A stretch of DNA of 45,051 nucleotides from a virus, in the IMG/VR virus record IMGVR_UViG_3300006853_000025, positions 1 to 45,051 of that record. The stretch is one strand, 5' to 3'. This document shows positions 31,803 through 41,034 of the stretch, one piece after another. The notes below the pieces were generated by a model that saw only the letters and a program-made list of their open reading frames with translations, was not told where the DNA came from and made no database searches. The position numbers and the translations under genes are program-made. Within the stretch, counting starts at the first letter, position 1. The number at the start of each line of letters is the position of its first letter.

Positions 31803-32249
31803 ATGACAACAAGACAACTGAAGAAAACACTCGACATTCCGCTGCCAGACGGCGAGACGGCCACGCTGAACGTGGACTTTCGCATAATCGAGATCGTAGA
31901 AAGAGTCTACAACCAGAACGCCGACTTAGTGGCGTCTGTAGATCTTTCCACGCCATCTCGCATGCTGCGATCGAAGATCGCTGCTGTCATCGTGGAATGG
32001 CTTGCGGTCAAGGAGACAGGCTTCAAGCGGTCGGAGATCAAGGAGTTCGTACTCACGGCATCACCGCCGATGCTGAATGTGTTTTCTGGATGCATTCAGG
32101 CGGCGGTGCTCTACTCGTTGAAGTACATCGATGATGATCAGTTTGACAAGCTGAAGCGTGGAGAGGATCTCGAAGCTTCAGTCAAGAAGGAACCCAAATC
32201 GGGAAACGACGACGCGCCGACACCTTCGTCGCCGAGTGCTACCGAGTAG
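31803..32249 (+). CDS. tail assembly chaperone (gpG-like, zero-frame product)
   Basis: 148 residues (MTTRQLKKTLDIPLPDGETA). Small N-terminal beta part, helical middle, and a Ser/Pro/Asp tail after the frameshift site. In siphoviruses this protein binds the tape measure during tail assembly. A -1 slippery heptamer (32201-32207) near its end directs some ribosomes into the next frame. The gene stops at TAG 32247-32249. Confidence 0.78.
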   Translation: MTTRQLKKTLDIPLPDGETATLNVDFRIIEIVERVYNQNADLVASVDLSTPSRMLRSKIAAVIVEWLAVKETGFKRSEIKEFVLTASPPMLNVFSGCIQAAVLYSLKYIDDDQFDKLKRGEDLEASVKKEPKSGNDDAPTPSSPSATE

Positions 32250-32425
32250 CAGTTGGTATTTGGGGGTTTGCGCCGAGCGAATTTTGGGCCATGTCTCCAC
32301 AAGAGTTCTGGCTCATAGTCGATCAGCGCAGACCACCTGAGATGATCGGCGCGATGCGGGCGGATACGTTCGAAGAGCTTAGAAGCATGCTGCACGAGGA
32401 CGCTACCAATGCCAAGTCTAGGTGA
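31803..32425 (+). CDS. tail assembly chaperone, -1 frameshift fusion (gpGT-like)
   Basis: If ribosomes slip back one base on GGGAAAC at 32201-32207, translation continues as RRRADTFVAECYRVAVGIW, then GFAPSEFWAMSPQEFWLIVD and a helical end, stopping at TGA 32423-32425. The added about 72 residues have the FWxMxPxEFW motif of gpT-like chaperone parts and lack a good independent start. The fusion would be about 207 residues. The gpG/gpGT ratio is normally set by this slippage and is needed for tail assembly. Confidence 0.75.
32201..32207 (+). promoter_or_regulatory. -1 programmed ribosomal frameshift site GGGAAAC
   Basis: In the zero frame the codons read TCG GGA AAC, giving G_GGA_AAC, a classic X_XXY_YYZ heptamer. 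After slippage GGG AAA CGA leads into the open gpT-like frame. Position (between tail tube and tape measure) is where tail-chaperone frameshifts occur in lambda-like siphoviruses. Confidence 0.8.
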
Positions 32426-34397
32426 ACTTACAGTCGCTCTTGGCGCACTGACTGGACCGTTCAGGCAAGACCTGAGCGATGCCAGAGGTGAAATCAAGAG
32501 CACCGAGTCTTCGATGCGGTCGATGGTGAATACGGCCGGCAAGCTCGGTGTGGCGGCCGGTGTAGCTGGTGCGGCCATCATCTCCGGCCTGGTCAAGTCA
32601 GGATTGGACGCCATAGATTCTCAAGCGAAGCTGGCTCGGAACATAGGGGCCACAATCAACGGATTACGTGGACTGCAGCTGGTCGCTGTGGACTACGGCG
32701 TGAGTCAGGAGGAGATCAACCGAGGCGTGGAAATCTTTACGCAGCGGCTTGGACAAGCGAAGCGTGAAGGAGGTCCTGCTGCCGAGATGTTGAAGCAGCT
32801 CGGATTGAATGCCAGCGACCTGTCGCGCATGGACGTGGACGAGCGCATAGCGACAATTGCCGATCGTGTACACGCGCTAGGACTGTCGACAGAACAGACG
32901 GCAGACCTTTTGCGACAGTTTGGCATACGAAGCTCTGAGATGGTGGACATGCTTCGCCAGGGCGGCGATGCGATACGTTCCGCTCGTAAGGACGTCGAAG
33001 ACTTCGGCCTTTCGGTTAGCGAGGTCGATGCTCGCAAGGTCGAAGAGGCTGGTGATGCGATCGATCGCATCGGTCGAGTCGTAGAGGGCGTACGAAATCA
33101 GATAACGATTGCCCTTGCGCCCATACTGACTGAGCTTGCGGAGAGATTCAACAACACCGCGAAGGCCAACAAAGGATGGGGAGACACAGTGCGCAGCGTT
33201 GTCGAGTCCGCCATACGAGGCTTCGGCAAGGTGCTGGACGTCATTCACGGACTACGCGTGACGTTGAAAGCGGCAGAGCTGGTGGCCACAGGATTTGGCG
33301 CGGCCTTCTACAGCGCGGGACAACTCATTCTAGAGGTGTTTACTCGCGTCGTTGACGGCGTGACTGGTGCCATCAACGTCGGCATCCGTGCAGTCAACAA
33401 GCTCGGCGGCAGCATCGATGAGATACCGAGCTGGGCTAACTCTGACTTCATGGAGGGCGTACGCGATTTCGCCAACAAGTCGCGAGACCAAGTCGGCATC
33501 GTTCGTGAAGAGCTGCACAATCTGGCCATGGAGGAAATGCCAAGCGCGAAGTTCGAAGGCTTCTTGCAAGCAGTGGCAGCACGGGCTCAGACTGCGGCCG
33601 AGAGCCTTGAACGTGCGCAAGCTGCCATGGGCAACCAGGGTGCAGAAGGCTTTGGAGTGGACACTACCGAGGAAGACAAGAAGAAGCAGAAGGAGCTGGA
33701 GGCGCTGCGCGAACATCTTCAGGATCGCATCGAAGCTATCGCAGAGAACCTGTCTACAGAGGAAGAGTTGCAGCAGGCGCATTACGAGAAGGATTTGGAG
33801 GCGCTTCAGGCCGCCGAGGAGCAGAAGCTCATCACGGCGGAAGACTTCATGATCCTGCGACAGAAGCTCGAAGAGGACAATGTGAACAAGCTCACGGAGA
33901 TCCGTAAGAAGAACATGTCGGATCTCGAACGCTTCACTTCTCAAAGCTACAGCAAGCAGGCTGCGACGGTGATTGCGTCGCTTGCCAACATGACAGCTGG
34001 AGTCGCACAGCACTCGAAGACGATGTTCGAGATCAACAAGGTAGCGGGCATCGCCAATGCCGTTGTGAACACGGCTCAGGGTGTGACACAAGCACTGGCC
34101 GCATACCCTCCGCCTATCTCGTTCGTCATGGCTGCGGCCCAAGCTGCTGCAGGATTGGCGCAGATACAGGCTATCAAGTCTGCGCAGTTCGGCGGTGGAG
34201 GCGGTGCGCCGTCTATTGCAGGCAGCACACCGGCGACTCCAGTTAGCCCAGTTACGAGCGGTGCGCCCGGAGGCGCTAGCGATCAACAGACTGTTAGGAT
34301 TCAAGGGCTTGATCCTACCAGCATATTCAGCGGCCGACAGGTCGTGGATCTACTCAACAGCGCCGTTAAAGACGGTGCAAAGCTGGTGCTCGAATGA
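32409..34397 (+). CDS. tape measure protein
   Basis: 662 residues, mostly helical with long coiled-coil stretches (EELQQAHYEKDLEALQAAEE, DKKKQKELEALREHLQDRIE), hydrophobic segments (AGKLGVAAGVAGAAIISGLV and around residue 290) and a Gly/Pro/Ala-rich end (SAQFGGGGGAPS). The start overlaps the gpT-like end, with GAGGAC in front. At about 1.5 A per residue a tail of roughly 100 nm is implied. It sets tail length and may contact the host membrane during DNA entry. Confidence 0.9.
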   Translation: MPSLGELTVALGALTGPFRQDLSDARGEIKSTESSMRSMVNTAGKLGVAAGVAGAAIISGLVKSGLDAIDSQAKLARNIGATINGLRGLQLVAVDYGVSQEEINRGVEIFTQRLGQAKREGGPAAEMLKQLGLNASDLSRMDVDERIATIADRVHALGLSTEQTADLLRQFGIRSSEMVDMLRQGGDAIRSARKDVEDFGLSVSEVDARKVEEAGDAIDRIGRVVEGVRNQITIALAPILTELAERFNNTAKANKGWGDTVRSVVESAIRGFGKVLDVIHGLRVTLKAAELVATGFGAAFYSAGQLILEVFTRVVDGVTGAINVGIRAVNKLGGSIDEIPSWANSDFMEGVRDFANKSRDQVGIVREELHNLAMEEMPSAKFEGFLQAVAARAQTAAESLERAQAAMGNQGAEGFGVDTTEEDKKKQKELEALREHLQDRIEAIAENLSTEEELQQAHYEKDLEALQAAEEQKLITAEDFMILRQKLEEDNVNKLTEIRKKNMSDLERFTSQSYSKQAATVIASLANMTAGVAQHSKTMFEINKVAGIANAVVNTAQGVTQALAAYPPPISFVMAAAQAAAGLAQIQAIKSAQFGGGGGAPSIAGSTPATPVSPVTSGAPGGASDQQTVRIQGLDPTSIFSGRQVVDLLNSAVKDGAKLVLE

Positions 34398-35200
34398 GTA
34401 TCGTCATACATCAAGACCTGACTCTAGCCGGCGATGAGCAGGACGTTACGAACTGCAACCCTCGGATTGGCTACGACACCGTAGTTACAGCCGGAACTGT
34501 GACCTCAGACCAGGGTGCCGCAACGAGAATCAATCTGGCCAACCCATCTACCTACTTGAAATGGACGGCAGATAACAACGGTACGCAGAGCGTCGGGGCA
34601 ACGCTAGTAGCCGCACGCACGGTGAATTACTACGGCATCGCAGCCCATAATCTGGGGACTGCAAGCGCCGTCATCACGTTCCAGTCTAGCATCAACGGCG
34701 TTGATTGGACTGATGTGACAGATGGCGTGCTATTGCAAAACGACACGGCTATGATCGAAGAGTTCGAAGATCAGTTTGCAGCGTATTATCGCATTCTCAT
34801 CGAAGGGGCTACGGTAGCGCCGTCTATCGGGGTGCTGTACATCGGTCGTATGCTTCGCATGCAACGGCGCATCTACGTAGGGCATTCCCCGTTTGTGCTA
34901 CAGCGCAGGACTGTGGTAAGCAGCGGCAAGTCTGAGAACGGCCAGTTCCTCGGGCGCGTGGTTCGCAGCACCACGTACGAGACGAAAGTTCAGATGCAGA
35001 ACCTAACACCTACTTGGGTTCGTCAGCGTCTTGATCCGTTCTTGGCGTTGGCTGCTGATACTCCATTCTTCTGGTCATGGCGTCCATGCGAGTACCCTAC
35101 TGAGGTTGGGTTCGCCTGGACAAAGAACGACCCGTCTGTATCCAATCAGCGGCCTAACGGCATGATGGACTTCAACATGGACATACAGGGGATTCGCTAA
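34394..35200 (+). CDS. minor tail protein (distal-tail-like)
   Basis: 268 residues, overlapping the tape measure stop by 4 bases. The N-terminal beta-sandwich-like region (TRINLANPSTYLKWTADNNG, NYYGIAAHNLGTASAVITFQ, AAYYRILIEGATVAPSIGVL) looks like a discoidin/carbohydrate-binding fold. The rest (RRIYVGHSPFVLQRRTVV, DTPFFWSWRPCEYPTEVG) fits a distal tail ring protein. Directly follows the tape measure, the usual Dit position. Confidence 0.7.
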   Translation: MSIVIHQDLTLAGDEQDVTNCNPRIGYDTVVTAGTVTSDQGAATRINLANPSTYLKWTADNNGTQSVGATLVAARTVNYYGIAAHNLGTASAVITFQSSINGVDWTDVTDGVLLQNDTAMIEEFEDQFAAYYRILIEGATVAPSIGVLYIGRMLRMQRRIYVGHSPFVLQRRTVVSSGKSENGQFLGRVVRSTTYETKVQMQNLTPTWVRQRLDPFLALAADTPFFWSWRPCEYPTEVGFAWTKNDPSVSNQRPNGMMDFNMDIQGIR

Positions 35201-37359
35201 TGGAGATCGTAACGTTCGTAGAGATCGACATCGGAGCGCCTCCAGTGACGTTCCGATTCGGCTATGCTAGCGAAGAAGGCTTGGACTACGAGCACATTCC
35301 GAGCCTGAAGAGTGTGGGAGTGCGGCCGGCAGTGCTAGACCCTGGCGAATCCATCGGCGAGCGTGAGACGGTAACAATCAGCTGCATCGACCATCTTCAC
35401 AGATTTGACACGGACGACTTCTACAAAGGCACGTTCTGGACAAAGTTCCGTGCCCGATACCCGACGATAGAAGGCGCGCCGATGCGCGTATTGCGCGGCA
35501 TTCGTGGCCAGACGTTGGCGAGCATGGACACGTATTTGTACGTCGCGGAGAAGTTGCAGATATCACGGACGGGTGCGACGCTTACCGCGAAGGATCCTCT
35601 GTCGTTGCTGAACTCCAAAGCAGCGCAGGCTCCGCTAGTCACGCAAGGGGAGCTAGCGGCGGATCTATTAGCGGCAGGCATGGCATTCAATCTGACACCG
35701 GTCGGCGTAGGCAATCTGCAATATCCGGCCGCAGGCAAAGGGGTGATTGGAGGCAAGGAGCTCATATCGTTCACGCGCGTGGGGGATGCTATCACGATCA
35801 CGTCGCGCGGCGAAAACATGGCTGCTGAGGATCATGAGGAGGGCGCCAAGTTTCAGTTGGCGCTTGTCTACAATGGGGTGCTGCCATCTGTGATTGTTAA
35901 CGACTTGCTTATAAACTACACAGAGGTCGATCCGGCGTGGATTACGATTGCAGACTGGCAACAGTCGGTCGATGCCTTCATCAACCGCGTGTACACGTCT
36001 ACCATCGCAGAGCCGACTGCGGTGAAGACGTTGCTGGATGAACTTTGCGAAACCATCGGCCTGTCGTTCTTTTGGGATCCGTTTGCCAAGCAGATACGCC
36101 TACGCCCGCTGCTTTCGTCGGCGACCGCGTTGCTGCTAGATCAGAACGCGCTGCTAGATGAGAGCTTCAAGTCGACAGAGCAACCGGAAAAACGCGTGTC
36201 ACAGGTTTGGACATACTACGGGCAGCGTGATCCGGTGCGACCGGTAGACGAGCCGGACAACTATCGTCGTGTCGTCATAAAGTTCGCTCCTAATGAGGGA
36301 GACTTTGCGCAGCCTGCGATACGCAAGATCTTCTCACGCTGGATTTCATTCGTAGGCAGGTCTGCCGCAGAACGCTTGAACGACTTGATCATAGCACGCT
36401 ACCAAGTGCCGCCACGCAAGTTCACCTTCGAACTGTTCAGAGACGCTGACTTCGCGCTACCGCCTGTCGGTTCGTTCGTCAATTTGCGCCACTGGTTTCT
36501 AGTGGACTCTGCTGGAGAACAGGTCACCGTCAATGCGCAGGCCGTTTCGGTTACGCATGACGACTCTGATATTCAATATGCCGCTGAAGAAGTTCGGTTT
36601 GCCGGCGAAGACTTGGAGCCGGAGACCGATAAATACGTGTTCATAGAGAGCGATGTGTTCAACATCAACCTTCGCGAACTGTATAATCAGATCTACAACA
36701 CGCCGAATCCTGGGGACAATATCTTCTTCGTCGTGACGACAGGCACTCGCGTGGGCGGTCTAGTGCGCCCGAACTACGTCGATCCGACTGTGCCGGCCAT
36801 GGATGTTGGGGCATGGCCCGAGGCAGTGAACCTAACGTTGATCAACAACGGCAAAGTGCAAGGCATCGGCGGCACGGGTGGCGGAGCAGAGATCTTAGGG
36901 TACAGCAACCTAGGAACGAAGGGTGGAACCGCTCTGTACACGCGGAGAGCCATTACAGTTCAGAACAACGGTCCGGGCATATGGGGCGGCGGCGGAGGCG
37001 GCTCAGTAGTGCTGTCTACTCCGACACTTGACGCGCGAACCAATACTGGCGGCGGCGGTGCTGGCTTCATAGGTGGTCTGCGCGGACTATCGCCTCCTGA
37101 TGAGTTTGAGTTCGTTTGGATTGTAGATGGCCGTGACATCCGTGATGGTACCGAAACAAACGGAGCCTTCGGAGACATAAGCGACATCGGTGGCCTTGCT
37201 GACGGCTTTGCTGGTAATGGTGGCGCTCCTGGAGAGGTAGGCGGCGGAGTAGGCGGCAGCGCGCCAGTAGCTGGAGGAGCTGCGGGCTTCGCGATAGACG
37301 GGGTTTCATTCGTAACATTCGCGCCTGCCGGTACTGTTCTAGGTCCGCAGGTTAATTAA
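35200..37359 (+). CDS. tail-tip hub protein with glycine-rich adhesin-like C-terminus
   Basis: 719 residues. Residues about 1-480 are a tail-hub-like part (TVTISCIDHLHRFDTDDFYK, KTLLDELCETIGLSFFWDP, KQIRLRPLLSS, RKFTFELFRDADFALPPVGS). From about 500, NLTLINNGKVQGIGGTGGG, ALYTRRAITVQNNGPGIWGG and runs of Gly (IWGGGGGG, NTGGGGAGFIGG, GEVGGGVGGSAPVAGGAAGF) form the pattern of gp38-like receptor-recognition domains, where glycine-rich motifs make a polyglycine-II sandwich. Likely contains the receptor-binding end. TAATG start overlap with the previous gene. Confidence 0.75.
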   Translation: MEIVTFVEIDIGAPPVTFRFGYASEEGLDYEHIPSLKSVGVRPAVLDPGESIGERETVTISCIDHLHRFDTDDFYKGTFWTKFRARYPTIEGAPMRVLRGIRGQTLASMDTYLYVAEKLQISRTGATLTAKDPLSLLNSKAAQAPLVTQGELAADLLAAGMAFNLTPVGVGNLQYPAAGKGVIGGKELISFTRVGDAITITSRGENMAAEDHEEGAKFQLALVYNGVLPSVIVNDLLINYTEVDPAWITIADWQQSVDAFINRVYTSTIAEPTAVKTLLDELCETIGLSFFWDPFAKQIRLRPLLSSATALLLDQNALLDESFKSTEQPEKRVSQVWTYYGQRDPVRPVDEPDNYRRVVIKFAPNEGDFAQPAIRKIFSRWISFVGRSAAERLNDLIIARYQVPPRKFTFELFRDADFALPPVGSFVNLRHWFLVDSAGEQVTVNAQAVSVTHDDSDIQYAAEEVRFAGEDLEPETDKYVFIESDVFNINLRELYNQIYNTPNPGDNIFFVVTTGTRVGGLVRPNYVDPTVPAMDVGAWPEAVNLTLINNGKVQGIGGTGGGAEILGYSNLGTKGGTALYTRRAITVQNNGPGIWGGGGGGSVVLSTPTLDARTNTGGGGAGFIGGLRGLSPPDEFEFVWIVDGRDIRDGTETNGAFGDISDIGGLADGFAGNGGAPGEVGGGVGGSAPVAGGAAGFAIDGVSFVTFAPAGTVLGPQVN

Positions 37360-37370
37360 GAGGAGGCCAC

Positions 37371-37982
37371 ATGGTTGGCATCGTATGGCAGGCGAACATC
37401 GTTGACCTAGAAGGTAACGTCATCCCTGTCGCTAACATCGAGGTTCGAGAACAGATCACAGGGACGCTAGTAGCTCTCTTCGGAGACTACGATCTTACTG
37501 CTCCGCTGACAAACCCCACACAGTCCGATGGCTTCGGATTTGTGCGGTTATTCGTTGCGGATAGAGGACTGTATAGAATTACCGCGAGCAAGGGAACGTT
37601 TAATCGTCAGTGGACGCACGTGTTCTTTGGCGATCCGTTCATATCCGGTATGCCGGCAGGGATCTCTACGCCTGCCGTTCTTGCTGCTGGAAACAACAAC
37701 AATTGGAATGCCGGGCTGAGCAGTGTTATTGGGCGCGTACGCACGCGCGGCGATGCTGGCGGTTCGGTGCTGACCGGCATGGATGCGACGGGGGTAGCAG
37801 ACGGGTATCGTGTCGTGCTCACGAACATCGACGCCAATCCTATCACTGTACTGCACGAGTCGGGGCTGTCGCTTGCGGCCAACAGGTTCAACACGAACGG
37901 CGACTTGTTCTGGCCTTCTGGAGTCAGCCATGAGTTCATACGCGACGCGGCGCTTTCTCGCTGGTCTAAGCTAGGTAACTAA
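37371..37982 (+). CDS. tail fibre-like protein
   Basis: 203 residues with AAGAGGAGGCCAC upstream. The N-terminal GNVIPVANIEVREQITGTLV and FGFVRLFVADRGLYRITAS resemble the small beta domains that open tail fibre proteins. The C-terminal part is beta-rich (VLTNIDANPITVLHESGLSL) with a polar end. It lies between the hub and the long fibre gene and probably attaches to the tail tip. Confidence 0.65.
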   Translation: MVGIVWQANIVDLEGNVIPVANIEVREQITGTLVALFGDYDLTAPLTNPTQSDGFGFVRLFVADRGLYRITASKGTFNRQWTHVFFGDPFISGMPAGISTPAVLAAGNNNNWNAGLSSVIGRVRTRGDAGGSVLTGMDATGVADGYRVVLTNIDANPITVLHESGLSLAANRFNTNGDLFWPSGVSHEFIRDAALSRWSKLGN

Positions 37983-37993
37983 GAGGAGTGAAC

Positions 37994-40156
37994 ATGAAGA
38001 AGCGAACAAAGATAGGGCTGCTCAGCCTGCTGGCGGCAGCATTCAGTACAGTCGTACTAGGGCAATCGTTCACGACCTTCGTCAATGAGAGGGTCACGAC
38101 GCAACTAGATTTGCAAGGAACGCTGACAGCTAACGGCAGCACCGGTACGACTGGACAAGTGTTGACCAGCAACGGCGCTAGCGACATAGCATGGACAACG
38201 CCTGCGACCGGTAGCGTCACGAGCGTGGCGCTGACCGTGCCTTCCGGGCTGAGTGTGACTGGGTCGCCTATCACTACCAGCGGCACTCTGGCGATTTCCA
38301 CCACGCTGAATGGTGTTCTACGGGGTACTGGAAGCGGATTTGCCACGGCTGCGTCATCGGATGTGATCGGCCTATGGTCCGGCACTTGCAATAGCACAAC
38401 GTTCTTGCGTGCCGATGGCAGCTGTCAGGCTGTTGTCAGTACTCCTGGAGGTTCTGACACGCAGGTCCAGTTCAATGATGCTGGCGCGTTCGGTGGCGAC
38501 GCAGGGATGACCTATAACAAGACGACCGACAACTTGACGGTCGGGCTGTTGAACAGCATCGCTCCATCAGATTTCGCACGACTGTCGCAGGCGAACACGT
38601 TCACAGCGAAGAACACCTTCACCGGCATCTCTTCAGGAGCTTCGGCTGGCGGGTTCACTGCTAATCTTGAGTCTACGACTCCCGGACTACAGTGGTTAGA
38701 AACGGACGGGTCGGCTACCAACCAAATCTGGCAGATGTTTGCTGGCGGTGAGCAGTTCGTTTTCAGGCTCGGAGAGGGAGTATCGCAGTCGATACTTACT
38801 GTCGATAGAACTGCGGGCGCAGTTGACACTATCAACTTTGCTAACGGCACGCTTCAGTCTGGTGGCAACCTCGTACCGAATGTAACAAGTGCTCCAACGT
38901 GGACAGGTATTCACACGTTTAGCGGCTCCCCTACAGTCTTCAACAGCACGGCGCCATTCTTTCGGTTTAACGAGTCCGATGAAGGCACCAACGAAAAGCG
39001 GTGGCTAGTAGGTCCGTTTACTGGAAGCTTTATAATCGGATCGGAGAATGACGGCGGTGGCGGCGGCGCGAACGCGTTGGTCATAGCACGCACCGGCACG
39101 ACGATGGATAGCATCACTCTATCCGCCACGACGGTAACCGCCGATAGTGCGGATCTATTTCACACCGGGCGTCAATTTTCTGCTGGTGGCGCCTCTAATC
39201 AGTCTACAGCGATACAGCTGTGCCACGCTGGCTCTGGGTATGCTGTCGTTGGATCTAATGTTGTGTGCACCACGACTGGAAATCAGTACAACTACGGTAT
39301 CAACGATGTAGCGTGGCTTTTGGACTTTGAAAACCAGGGATCTGGGAAGTTGACGTTTAGGCGTGCGGCAGCGGGCACCGGAACAATTTCTTTCAGTGAT
39401 TTAGGGTCTATCGGTCCAGGTGGCTGGACTGTGAACAATGTCAATGCAAGCGGCAACACGCTCACAGTTACTCAAAGCGGTACTGCTAGAATACTCTTGA
39501 ACGACACTGGAGGGGCTGGCAACTCTTTGGTAGTGTTTAGCGACGCGGGAACCACGCGAGGCATCGTAGGATCGTCGAATGCCGCCGGCCAGTGCATATC
39601 GGGCGACGCCGCAGGAGACCTATGCATTCGAGGCGACGCGGGTACGATTCGCTTTTCTACCGATGGCGGCAGCAGCACGGCTGCTACTATCAACTCATCA
39701 AAAGTGCTGAACGCGATCGGAGGCTTGCAGGTCAACGGCACCAATGCTTGTCTTTCTGACGGTACTAATTGCTCGGGCGGTGCAGTAACGACTGGCTCGT
39801 ACACTGGAGCCGTGTCTGGATGCACGACAGATCCAGCGCCTAGCATCAGCTACGCCAAGTTCGGTCCTATCGTAGTCATAACGATTCCGGCGTTCTCGTG
39901 CACTAGCAACTCGACAGCATTCAGTGTTTCTGGTGCTCCGTCTACCATACGCCCTGCCTCTGCTTCGGGCGGGACAATGATGATGCCGTTCGCTACTAAC
40001 AACGGTACTAACAGTGTTGGCACCTCGACTGCAGCGATGAGTTCTGCTGGAGTCCTAAGCTTCGGAATCGGCGCTCCTTCGGGCCAGCTATCGGCATGGG
40101 TGTCTTCTGGAACGAAGGGCGTATTCCTTAGCACCATGACATACTCGACACTGTAG
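37994..40156 (+). CDS. long fibre-like/beta-rich protein with signal peptide
   Basis: 720 residues from ATG 37994, after AAGAGGAGTGAAC. MKKRTKIGLLSLLAAAFSTV with a VLGQ cleavage region is a convincing Sec signal. The rest is low-charge, Ser/Thr/Gly-rich beta sequence (TGSVTSVALTVPSGLSVTGS, NTFTAKNTFTGISSGASAGG, STTPGLQWLETDGSATNQI) as in tail fibres and phage surface adhesins. No chaperone or peptidase domain seen at its end. Whether the signal is used, giving an exported protein rather than a virion fibre, is open. Confidence 0.7.
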   Translation: MKKRTKIGLLSLLAAAFSTVVLGQSFTTFVNERVTTQLDLQGTLTANGSTGTTGQVLTSNGASDIAWTTPATGSVTSVALTVPSGLSVTGSPITTSGTLAISTTLNGVLRGTGSGFATAASSDVIGLWSGTCNSTTFLRADGSCQAVVSTPGGSDTQVQFNDAGAFGGDAGMTYNKTTDNLTVGLLNSIAPSDFARLSQANTFTAKNTFTGISSGASAGGFTANLESTTPGLQWLETDGSATNQIWQMFAGGEQFVFRLGEGVSQSILTVDRTAGAVDTINFANGTLQSGGNLVPNVTSAPTWTGIHTFSGSPTVFNSTAPFFRFNESDEGTNEKRWLVGPFTGSFIIGSENDGGGGGANALVIARTGTTMDSITLSATTVTADSADLFHTGRQFSAGGASNQSTAIQLCHAGSGYAVVGSNVVCTTTGNQYNYGINDVAWLLDFENQGSGKLTFRRAAAGTGTISFSDLGSIGPGGWTVNNVNASGNTLTVTQSGTARILLNDTGGAGNSLVVFSDAGTTRGIVGSSNAAGQCISGDAAGDLCIRGDAGTIRFSTDGGSSTAATINSSKVLNAIGGLQVNGTNACLSDGTNCSGGAVTTGSYTGAVSGCTTDPAPSISYAKFGPIVVITIPAFSCTSNSTAFSVSGAPSTIRPASASGGTMMMPFATNNGTNSVGTSTAAMSSAGVLSFGIGAPSGQLSAWVSSGTKGVFLSTMTYSTL

Positions 40157-40166
40157 GAGAATGACT

Positions 40167-40583
40167 GTGTCCAAGTTTAGTCAAGCGTCGAAGGATCGCC
40201 TCGCTACGTGTGATGCACGGTTGCAATCGATCTGCAACGAGGCCATCGAGATCGTGGATTTCGTGGTGCTGCAAGGACACCGTGGGCAGCAGGAACAGGA
40301 TGAAGCCTTTCGAACCGGCAAGAGCCAGAAGCAGTGGCCGCATGGCAATCACAACGCCGTGCCATCGAAGGCTATCGATCTTGCGCCCTACTTGCCGCAG
40401 GTGAAGATAGACTGGAATGATCTCATCGCGCTCGGCCGTTTGATGGGGGTCATTCAGGCAGTCGCGCATCGACATGGCGTCAAGCTTCGGTTCGGTTTGG
40501 ATTGGGACGGAGACTTCAGGAGCGTCGACAAGGATCCTGACGAAGGCTTCATGGATGCGCCGCATATAGAGTTGTTAGAATAG
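40167..40583 (+). CDS. endolysin, M15 (VanY/L-Ala-D-Glu) peptidase
   Basis: 138 residues from GTG 40167, 7 bases after TAGGAG; ATG 40161 is possible but only 1 base after it. Zinc-peptidase motifs: HGNHNAVPSKAIDLAPY (His and Asp ligands) and DAPHIELLE (third His). M15 peptidases cut the peptide stems of peptidoglycan. No signal peptide, so a holin is needed; candidates follow directly. GQQEQDEAFRTGKSQ is also typical of the family. Confidence 0.88.
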   Translation: MSKFSQASKDRLATCDARLQSICNEAIEIVDFVVLQGHRGQQEQDEAFRTGKSQKQWPHGNHNAVPSKAIDLAPYLPQVKIDWNDLIALGRLMGVIQAVAHRHGVKLRFGLDWDGDFRSVDKDPDEGFMDAPHIELLE

Positions 40584-40598
40584 CAGCGGGAGTTGAAG

Positions 40599-41012
40599 GT
40601 GTTAAACGACGTAGAGAAAGCGGCTGGCCTTGTTGGTAAGATTGGCAAGCGCCTAAAGCCGCCAAAGTCCAAAGACCCTACAGTCAACGCGTGGAGGTGG
40701 TTCATCGTGATGACGGTAACGGCGAATAGTGTGGCGCTGACAGTCCACATTCTTTTGGCGTGCGGCATGACTCCGTTCTTTGCGGGGTTCGCCTACGCTT
40801 CGGAGCAGCATGAATCTCAAGCGCAGCTGAAGACGGCCCGCTTGGAGCAGCTCGACTGGCGATTGTTCGACCTGCGTGTGAAGCAGTGCGAAGCCATCAG
40901 CAAAGGTGAAAGCCCGCGCGTCTTTACATGGCAGCTCGATCAACTGACGCGCGTGTATTTGGAACTATCTGGAAGGCTGCCACAGCTGCCGAGCTGTGAA
41001 CAGATTGGTTGA
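40599..41012 (+). CDS. membrane protein of the lysis cassette, possible holin or spanin component
   Basis: 137 residues from GTG 40599, 6 bases after GGGAG (TTG at 40593 is too close). One or two hydrophobic helices (WRWFIVMTVTANSVALTVHI, LLACGMTPFFAGFAYA, residues about 33-70), then a charged helical tail (LKTARLEQLDWRLFDLRVKQ) with a final Cys. Placed directly after the endolysin. Topology would fit a class-III-like holin or an i-spanin-like protein; neither is certain. Confidence 0.6.
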   Translation: MLNDVEKAAGLVGKIGKRLKPPKSKDPTVNAWRWFIVMTVTANSVALTVHILLACGMTPFFAGFAYASEQHESQAQLKTARLEQLDWRLFDLRVKQCEAISKGESPRVFTWQLDQLTRVYLELSGRLPQLPSCEQIG

Positions 41013-41034
41013 TTGGCAACGAGAGGAGATGAGT

